This document shows positions 58,559-64,000 of a DNA stretch of 64,000 bases, one piece after another (the stretch's first letter is position 1; each line of letters opens with the position of its first letter). The notes below the pieces were generated by a model, which worked only from the letters and a program-made list of their open reading frames with translations, did no database searches and had not been told where the DNA came from. Source of the DNA: Streptomyces rishiriensis (GTDB lineage: Bacteria > Actinomycetota > Actinomycetes > Streptomycetales > Streptomycetaceae); the NCBI RefSeq assembly GCF_030815485.1, contig NZ_JAUSWV010000002.1:6324001-6388000 (forward strand). The letters are read 5' to 3'. The position numbers and the translations under genes were made by a program.

Positions 58559-59482
58559 ATGGATCTGCGTATCTTCACCGAGCCCCAGCAGGGGGCGACC
58601 TACGACACCCTCCTCACCGTGGCCAAGGCCACCGAGGATCTCGGATTCGACGCCTTCTTCCGGTCCGACCACTACCTGAAGATGGGTGACGTGAGCGGCC
58701 TTCCGGGTCCCACGGACGCCTGGATCACCCTTGCCGGGCTCGCCCGCGAGACCAAGCGCATCCGCCTCGGCACACTGATGACCGCCGGTACCTTCCGGCT
58801 GCCCGGCGTCCTGGCCATCCAGGTCGCGCAGGTGGACCAGATGTCCGGCGGGCGCGTCGAACTGGGCCTGGGCGCGGGCTGGTTCGAGGAGGAGCACACG
58901 GCGTACGGGATCCCCTTCCCGAAGGAGAAGATCGGCAGGCTCGAGGAGCAGCTGGAGATCGTCACGGGCCTGTGGGCGACGGAGCTCGGCAAGACGTACG
59001 ACTTCCACGGCACGTACTACGACCTCACCGACTCGCCTGCGCTGCCCAAGCCCGCGCAGGCGAAGATCCCGGTGCTGATCGGCGGCACCGGCGCGACCCG
59101 TACGCCGCGCCTGGCCGCCCGGTTCGCCGACGAGTTCAACATGCCGTTCAGCTCGATCGAGGACAGCGAGCGCCAGTTCGGCCGGGTGCGGGCCGCCGCG
59201 CAGGAGATCGGCCGCGCAGCCGACGCCATCACCTTCTCCAACGCCCTCGTCGTCTGCGTCGGCAAGGACGATCAGGAACTCGCCCGTCGTGCCGACGCGA
59301 TCGGCCGCGAGGTCGACGAGCTCAAGGCCAACGGGCTGGCCGGTTCCCCGGCCGAGGTCGTCGACAAGATCGGCCGTTACGCCGAGGCCGGCTCCCGACG
59401 GTTCTACCTCCAGGTCCTCGACCTGCACGACCTGGACCACCTGGAGCTGATCTCCGCCCAGGTCCAGGCGCAGCTGACCTAA
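58559..59482 (+). CDS. F420-dependent LLM-class oxidoreductase
   Basis: This 307-residue protein has the luciferase-like TIM-barrel pattern: RIFTEPQQGATYDTLLTVAK, FFRSDHYLKMG, LGTLMTAGTFRLPGVLA, and LGLGAGWFEEEHTAYGIPFP, which cradles the deazaflavin. It belongs to the F420-using subgroup of the LLM family common in Actinobacteria, with an unknown substrate. The ATG at 58559 follows CAGGAT (58547-58552) by 6 nt, so a leaderless start is likely; GGAGG is too close to act as a ribosome site. Confidence 0.88.
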   Translation: MDLRIFTEPQQGATYDTLLTVAKATEDLGFDAFFRSDHYLKMGDVSGLPGPTDAWITLAGLARETKRIRLGTLMTAGTFRLPGVLAIQVAQVDQMSGGRVELGLGAGWFEEEHTAYGIPFPKEKIGRLEEQLEIVTGLWATELGKTYDFHGTYYDLTDSPALPKPAQAKIPVLIGGTGATRTPRLAARFADEFNMPFSSIEDSERQFGRVRAAAQEIGRAADAITFSNALVVCVGKDDQELARRADAIGREVDELKANGLAGSPAEVVDKIGRYAEAGSRRFYLQVLDLHDLDHLELISAQVQAQLT

Positions 59483-59653
59483 GCACGGACAGGGACGCAC
59501 GGCGTCGCGCCCCGGCCCGACACGGCTGGCACGGACACCGTCGTCCTCCGTGTCCCCCTTGTCTCCGTGTCCCTCTTCTCTTGCGGCCAGGGCGCGGCCT
59601 CCGTGTCCCTTTTCACCGGTGCTCGGGCCGCGCGCCGATCATCTGTGACACGG

Positions 59654-59683
59654 CTGTGACCGGAAGTATGGCTTCCGTCACAG
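59654..59683. promoter_or_regulatory. Inverted repeat upstream of the lipoprotein gene
   Basis: CTGTGACCGGAAG (59654-59666) and CTTCCGTCACAG (59672-59683) pair fully except for one bulged C, with a 5-nt loop. It lies 33 nt before the start codon, so it may be an operator or a leader hairpin for the lipoprotein gene, or a terminator of the gene before. Confidence 0.5.
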
Positions 59684-59715
59684 TCGGCGTGGTCGGGCCC
59701 TGATGAGGTGGCCCG

Positions 59716-60648
59716 ATGCGCAGATCCCTTCCGTTCCTCCCGGCCCTGGCCGCCCTGCTGCTTCTGACGGCATGCGGGTCGGAACACGCCGACGCACAGA
59801 ACGGCGGCGGCGGTGCGGGTGAGCGGACGCAGGTCACCGAGCCCGCCGTGGACGGGGTCCGGATCACCTCGGTGACCGTCCCCGCCGGCTCCGCGACCCC
59901 CAGCGCATCCGACGACGGCCGCGTCAAGGCAGAGCGGCTGCCGACCGGACTCGCCGCCGGCTCCGGCGTCTCGGCCGCCTACGAGATCGTCAACTCCGGC
60001 ACCGAGGAGCTGACGTACACGGTCCTCTTCGAGTTCACGACGAGCGCGGGCGAGGTCATGAGCAACGAGCGGGTGACCGTGCGCTCGGTGGGGGCGGGAC
60101 GGACGGTGCGGGGGACGGTCCGGCCGGGGACGCTCGCGCCGGGAGCGTCCTCGGTGACGACGGTGAAGGTCGGCGAGGTGACCAAGGTCCCGGCGGACGA
60201 GGCGCCGACCGAGCCCGGCACCTGCCCGCCCTCCGGCATCCGCGTCTCGGCCGACGACGGCGACGCCGCGATGGGACTGCGAGTAGTGGGGCTCGTCCTG
60301 GAGAACTGCGGCGACCGGGACTACACCGTCGACGGCTACCCGCAGGTGAGCCTCCTGGACGAGAACCATGAGCCGGTCGACGGCGTCAAGATCTTCAAGG
60401 GCAGCGGCGGCATCTCCACCGTCACCGGGTTCGACGACCCGCCCCGGCCCGTCACCCTGAAACCCGGCGAACGCGCGAGCGCCGGCCTGATGTGGCGCAA
60501 CACCACCGGCTTCGGCACCGCGGTCGACGTCCCGTACGTCCGGGTGCGCGCCAAGTCCGACGCCACGCCGGTGATGGTGACCCCTCACCTGGACCTCGGC
60601 ACCACCGGAAAGCTCGGTGTCGGCCCATGGCGAAGCATGCCGAGGTAA
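59716..60648 (+). CDS. Lipoprotein with DUF4232 domain
   Basis: This 310-residue exported lipoprotein has signal peptide MRRSLPFLPALAALLLLTAC, with the lipobox LTAC and lipidated Cys20. Residues 75-155 are a beta-rich domain (AYEIVNSGTEELTYTVLFEF). Residues about 175-310 are the DUF4232 domain (CPPSGIRVSADDGDAAMGLR, VDGYPQVSLLDENHEPVDGV), held by cysteines C175 and C202. It faces the outside of the membrane. The start is ATG with GAGG upstream. The function is unknown. Confidence 0.85.
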   Translation: MRRSLPFLPALAALLLLTACGSEHADAQNGGGGAGERTQVTEPAVDGVRITSVTVPAGSATPSASDDGRVKAERLPTGLAAGSGVSAAYEIVNSGTEELTYTVLFEFTTSAGEVMSNERVTVRSVGAGRTVRGTVRPGTLAPGASSVTTVKVGEVTKVPADEAPTEPGTCPPSGIRVSADDGDAAMGLRVVGLVLENCGDRDYTVDGYPQVSLLDENHEPVDGVKIFKGSGGISTVTGFDDPPRPVTLKPGERASAGLMWRNTTGFGTAVDVPYVRVRAKSDATPVMVTPHLDLGTTGKLGVGPWRSMPR

Positions 60649-60981
60649 CCGACGCGAGCAGGCCGCCCAGCCTCGCTTCGCCGCTTCCGACCGCCCCGCG
60701 ATCCGGTCGATCAGGTGCCCTGCCCCGTCCGTGACCCGTCCGGTGCCCCTCCTCCCCAACCCCAGCTTCCCCCGACGGCTCCCCTCTCGTCGCGGGCTGC
60801 CGCTCCCCTCCGTCCCCGTTTCCCGGCACACGGCCGGTCCTGCGGCTGACCAGCGCGGACGGCCGTCGATCGGCTGGGAAAATCGCGAGTGGTGAGGAAG
60901 CGTTCTCTGTACGTTGTAGGGGTGCGCGGGCGCACGATCAGCGCTTGCGCTCCTTCTTCCGAACCCCACCGAGGCACCCAC
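60649..60981. other. Intergenic region before the RNA repair cassette
   Basis: This 333-base stretch has no recognised gene. The last 100 bases should hold the promoter of the hen1-pnkp operon; a possible -10 is GTAGGG at about 60916, but I find no clear -35 partner. Confidence 0.4.
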
Positions 60982-62451
60982 GTGTTCCTGACGATCAGTA
61001 CCACCGGCACCCCCGAACGTCCTGCCACTGACCTGGGCTTCCTGCTGCACAAGCATCCCGGCAAAGCGCAGGCGTTCTCCACCTCCTACGGCAAGGCCCA
61101 CGTCCTCTATCCCGAGGCCGGCGCCGAGCGCTGCACGGCGGCGCTGCTGCTGGAGGTGGATGCCGTGGCGCTGGTCCGGCGGGGCAAGGGCAAGGGTCGG
61201 GGCGGTGCTCCGGACGCGGCCCTCGCCCAGTACGTCAACGACCGCCCCTACGCGGCCTCCTCGCTGCTCGCGGTCGCCCTGAGCGGCGTGTTCTCCAGCG
61301 CGATGCGCGGCGTCTGCACGGCGAAGCCCGAACTCCCCGCGCAGGCCAGGCCGTTGCGGGTCGAGGTACCCGCACTGCCCGCCCGCGGCGGCGCCGACCT
61401 CGTACGCGATCTCTTCGAGCCGCTCGGCTGGGCCGTGACTGCCGAACCGGTGGCCCTGGACACGCAGTTCGCGGAGTGGGGCGACTCGCGGTATGTGAGC
61501 CTGGTCCTGGAGTCGGAGACGCTCACCGTCGCCGAGGCCCTGCGTCACCTGTACGTCCTGCTGCCCGTCCTCGACGACGCCAAGCACTACTGGGTCGCCT
61601 CCGACGAGGTCGACAAGCTGCTGCGCGCCGGGGAGGGCTGGCTGTCCGAGCACCCCCAGCAGAAGCTGATCACCAGCCGTTACCTCTCCCGCCGCTGGTC
61701 GCTGACCCGGCAGGCGATGGAACGGCTCGAACTGGTCCGGCTCGCCGAGGCCGACGACAGCGAGGTCGAGGAGATCGACAACGCGGTCGAACCGGAGGCG
61801 GAGGCGGAGGAACGCCCGGCCCCGCTGGCGGTGCTGCGCCGCGAGGCGATCGTCACCGCGCTGACGGAGTCCGGGGCCGCCCGGATCCTCGACCTCGGCT
61901 GCGGCCAGGGCCAGTTGGTGCAGGCGCTGCTGAAGGACCCGCGCTTCACCGAGATCGTCGGCGTCGACGTGTCGATGCGCGCGCTCACCATCGCCTCCCG
62001 CCGGCTGAAGCTGGACCGGATGGGCGAGCGGCAGGCCTCCCGCGTCCAGCTCTTCCAGAGTTCGCTCGCTTACACCGACGCCCGCCTCAAGGGCTATGAC
62101 GCCGCCGTGCTCAGCGAGGTGATCGAGCACCTCGACCTGCCCAGGCTGCCCGCCCTGGAGTACGCGGTGTTCGGTGCGGCCCGCCCGCGCACGGTCCTGG
62201 TGACCACCCCGAACGTCGAGTACAACGTCCGCTGGGAGAGTCTCCCGGCAGGTCATGTCCGGCATGGCGACCACCGCTTCGAGTGGACCCGCGAGGAGTT
62301 CCGCGGCTGGGCGGCCTCGGTCGCCGAACGGCACGGCTATGCCGTCGAGTTCGTCCCGGTCGGTCCGGACGACCCGGAGGTCGGTCCGCCCACCCAGATG
62401 GCCGTTTTCACCATGGGCAGCATGAACGAGAAGGAGGCGACAGCAGCATGA
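60982..62451 (+). CDS. hen1: Hen1: RNA 3'-terminal ribose 2'-O-methyltransferase
   Basis: This 489-residue enzyme has the bacterial Hen1 layout. An N-terminal domain (residues 1-240, FLTISTTGTPERPATDLGFL at the start) is followed by an acidic linker (about 255-275). The methyltransferase domain follows, with the SAM motif RILDLGCGQGQLVQALLKD and the Mn2+-binding signature SEVIEHLDLPRL with further histidines in GHVRHGDHRFEW. It places a methyl group on the 2'-OH of the broken RNA 3' end before ligation, so the repaired RNA resists renewed cleavage at that site. The GTG at 60982 has GAGG upstream. Its stop overlaps the pnkp start (ATGA). Confidence 0.93.
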   Translation: MFLTISTTGTPERPATDLGFLLHKHPGKAQAFSTSYGKAHVLYPEAGAERCTAALLLEVDAVALVRRGKGKGRGGAPDAALAQYVNDRPYAASSLLAVALSGVFSSAMRGVCTAKPELPAQARPLRVEVPALPARGGADLVRDLFEPLGWAVTAEPVALDTQFAEWGDSRYVSLVLESETLTVAEALRHLYVLLPVLDDAKHYWVASDEVDKLLRAGEGWLSEHPQQKLITSRYLSRRWSLTRQAMERLELVRLAEADDSEVEEIDNAVEPEAEAEERPAPLAVLRREAIVTALTESGAARILDLGCGQGQLVQALLKDPRFTEIVGVDVSMRALTIASRRLKLDRMGERQASRVQLFQSSLAYTDARLKGYDAAVLSEVIEHLDLPRLPALEYAVFGAARPRTVLVTTPNVEYNVRWESLPAGHVRHGDHRFEWTREEFRGWAASVAERHGYAVEFVPVGPDDPEVGPPTQMAVFTMGSMNEKEATAA

Positions 62452-64000
62452 CCGAGACCCAGATTCCTGCAAGGCAGGGCCGCGTCCTGCCCGTCACCGA
62501 CCTCTCCCTCGTCGTCCTGATCGGCGCGTCCGGGTCCGGCAAGTCCACCTTCGCCCACCGTGTCTTCAAACCCACGGAGATCATCTCCTCCGACTTCTGC
62601 CGCGGGCTGGTCTCCGACGACGAGAACGACCAGAGCGCGACACGGGACGCCTTCGACGTCCTGCACTACATCGCGGGAAAGCGGCTCGCGGCCGGCCGCC
62701 GCACGGTGGTCGACGCCACGAGCGTGCAGCAGGACGCCCGCCGCCAGCTGATCGAGCTGGCGAAGCAGTACGACGTGCTGCCCATCGCCATCGTGCTGGA
62801 CGTACCGGAGGAGGTGTGCGCCGAACGCAACGCGGCCCGCACCGACCGCGCCGACATGCCCCGCAGGGTCATCCAGCGCCACACACGCGAACTCCGCCGT
62901 TCCCTGCGGCACTTGGAGCGTGAGGGCTTCCGCAAGGTGCACGTCCTGCGGGGCGTCGAGGACATCGAGAACGCCTCGGTCGTCACGGAGAAGCGCTACA
63001 ACGACCTGACCCACCTCACCGGCCCGTTCGACATCATCGGTGACATCCACGGCTGTGCGGCGGAACTGGAGTCCCTGCTCGGCAAGTTGGGCTATGCCGA
63101 CGGTGTCCACCCGGAGGGCCGGCAGGCCGTGTTCGTCGGCGACCTGGTCGACCGGGGCCCGGACAGCCCGGGCGTCCTGCGCCGCGTGATGGCGATGGTC
63201 AGGTCGGGCAACGCCCTCTGCGTGCCCGGCAACCACGAGAACAAGTACGGCCGTCACCTGCGCGGCCGCAAGGTCCAGCACACCCACGGCCTGACCGAGA
63301 CGATCGAGCAGATGGCGAGCGAGAGCGAGGAGTTCCGCGCCGAGGTACGGGAGTTCATCGACGGCCTCGTCAGCCACTACGTCCTCGACGGCGGCAGGCT
63401 CGTGGTCTGCCACGCGGGCCTGCCGGAGAAGTACCACGGCCGCACCTCCGGCCGCGTCCGCTCGCACGCGCTGTACGGCGACACCACCGGCGAGACCGAC
63501 GAGTTCGGCCTGCCGGTGCGCTACCCGTGGGCCGAGGACTACCGGGGCCGGGCTGCGGTGGTCTACGGCCACACGCCCGTCCCGGAGGCCACCTGGCTGA
63601 ACAACACCATCTGCCTGGACACCGGCGCCGTGTTCGGCGGCAAGCTGACCGCGCTGCGCTGGCCGGAGCGCGAGCTGGTCGACGTACCGGCGGAGCAGGT
63701 CTGGTACGAACCGACGAAGCCGCTGCGCTCCGAGGCACCCGGCGGGCACGACGGCCGACCGCTGGACCTGGCGGACGTGCACGGCCGACGCATCGTAGAA
63801 ACCCGTTACGAAGGCCAGAACCGGGTCTCGATCCGCGAGGAGAACGCGGCGGCGGCCCTGGAGGTCATGAGCCGTTTCGCGGTGGACCCGCGCCTGCTGC
63901 CGTACCTGCCGCCGACGATGGCCCCCACGGCCACCTCGCACGTCGAGGGCTACCTGGAGCACCCGGCGGAGGCGTTCGCGCAGTACGCGCAGGACGGCGT
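62448..64000 (+). CDS. pnkp: Pnkp: polynucleotide kinase-phosphatase of RNA repair, 3' end outside the window
   Basis: The window holds 517 codons of a bacterial Pnkp. Residues 1-175 are the 5'-OH kinase, with P-loop GASGSGKST (26-34) and VDAT. Residues about 190-430 are the metallophosphatase that removes 2',3'-cyclic phosphates, with GDIHG (198-202), GDLVDRGPDS (231-240) and GNHEN (261-265). The start of the ligase (adenylyltransferase) domain is reached near residue 480 (MSRFAVDPRLLPYLPPTMAP). It heals and seals RNAs cut by ribotoxins, together with Hen1 encoded just upstream; the ATG overlaps the hen1 stop. Confidence 0.93.
   Translation, partial: MTETQIPARQGRVLPVTDLSLVVLIGASGSGKSTFAHRVFKPTEIISSDFCRGLVSDDENDQSATRDAFDVLHYIAGKRLAAGRRTVVDATSVQQDARRQLIELAKQYDVLPIAIVLDVPEEVCAERNAARTDRADMPRRVIQRHTRELRRSLRHLEREGFRKVHVLRGVEDIENASVVTEKRYNDLTHLTGPFDIIGDIHGCAAELESLLGKLGYADGVHPEGRQAVFVGDLVDRGPDSPGVLRRVMAMVRSGNALCVPGNHENKYGRHLRGRKVQHTHGLTETIEQMASESEEFRAEVREFIDGLVSHYVLDGGRLVVCHAGLPEKYHGRTSGRVRSHALYGDTTGETDEFGLPVRYPWAEDYRGRAAVVYGHTPVPEATWLNNTICLDTGAVFGGKLTALRWPERELVDVPAEQVWYEPTKPLRSEAPGGHDGRPLDLADVHGRRIVETRYEGQNRVSIREENAAAALEVMSRFAVDPRLLPYLPPTMAPTATSHVEGYLEHPAEAFAQYAQDG

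Noticed and set aside
1..64000. Transfer RNA genes, rRNA, phage or plasmid origins
   Set aside because: I looked for tRNA T-loop cores and acceptor stems, for integrase motifs and for AT-rich iterons and found none I can support.

Overview
The window is high-GC actinobacterial chromosome, almost certainly Streptomyces. Coding thirds are strongly GC-rich, GTG starts are common, and many ATG/GTG starts sit 6-8 nt after a TAnnnT-type -10 box (leaderless genes). The content is typical of the Streptomyces core: ParC, PatA-type acetyltransferase, HPr, SepH, ferrochelatase, CutRS, DUF4193, Dut, DUF3710, DUF3159 and TrkA pairs. I see no tRNA, rRNA, CRISPR array or intact insertion sequence.

Layout. 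Positions 1-5.2 kb hold the 5' part of a type II topoisomerase A subunit (minus), a coupled pair of M16 peptidase genes, and a secreted M23 peptidase behind a c-di-AMP (ydaO-type) riboswitch. Positions 5.3-14.3 kb carry a GntR regulator, ptsH, a large GNAT/acyl-CoA-synthetase protein, DUF5998, a phosphodiesterase-type hydrolase, thymidine kinase, a double VOC protein and a sulfurtransferase. Positions 14.3-24 kb carry sepH, a membrane protein, an FAD lactone oxidase overlapping an MFS transporter gene, an iron box, hemH, an inositol-phosphatase-like gene and cutRS. Positions 24.3-36 kb hold conserved actinobacterial genes, a secreted polysaccharide lyase whose promoter contains a DasR-like box, a kdpD broken by a one-base deletion followed by an intact kdpE, and two TrkA-type K+ uptake regulators.

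Positions 36-47 kb hold an APC permease and a TrmA/RlmD-type RNA methyltransferase. A second, diverged copy of the methyltransferase gene's last 63 bases lies about 0.5 kb downstream, which looks like an integration scar. Next comes a minus-strand locus made of an SseB-like gene, an ESX/T7SS-associated small protein, a 1588-residue RHS polymorphic toxin and a candidate immunity gene. Positions 47-54.2 kb are an efflux and stress section: MarR/Bcr-type MFS, TetR, a 14-helix MFS, then MarR/YceI with repeated operators, separated by repeat-rich noncoding DNA. Positions 54.7-64 kb hold a SepF paralogue, an ATPase coupled to a MazG pyrophosphohydrolase, DUF6099, an F420 oxidoreductase, a DUF4232 lipoprotein, and the Hen1-Pnkp RNA repair cassette, cut by the window end.

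The themes are envelope and division control (M23, SepH, SepF, CutRS), potassium homeostasis (KdpDE, TrkA, the c-di-AMP riboswitch), drug efflux, inter-bacterial antagonism (RHS) and RNA repair. The least explained parts are the RHS toxin and its partner, the ATPase-MazG pair, the methyltransferase scar and the iron-box MFS gene.
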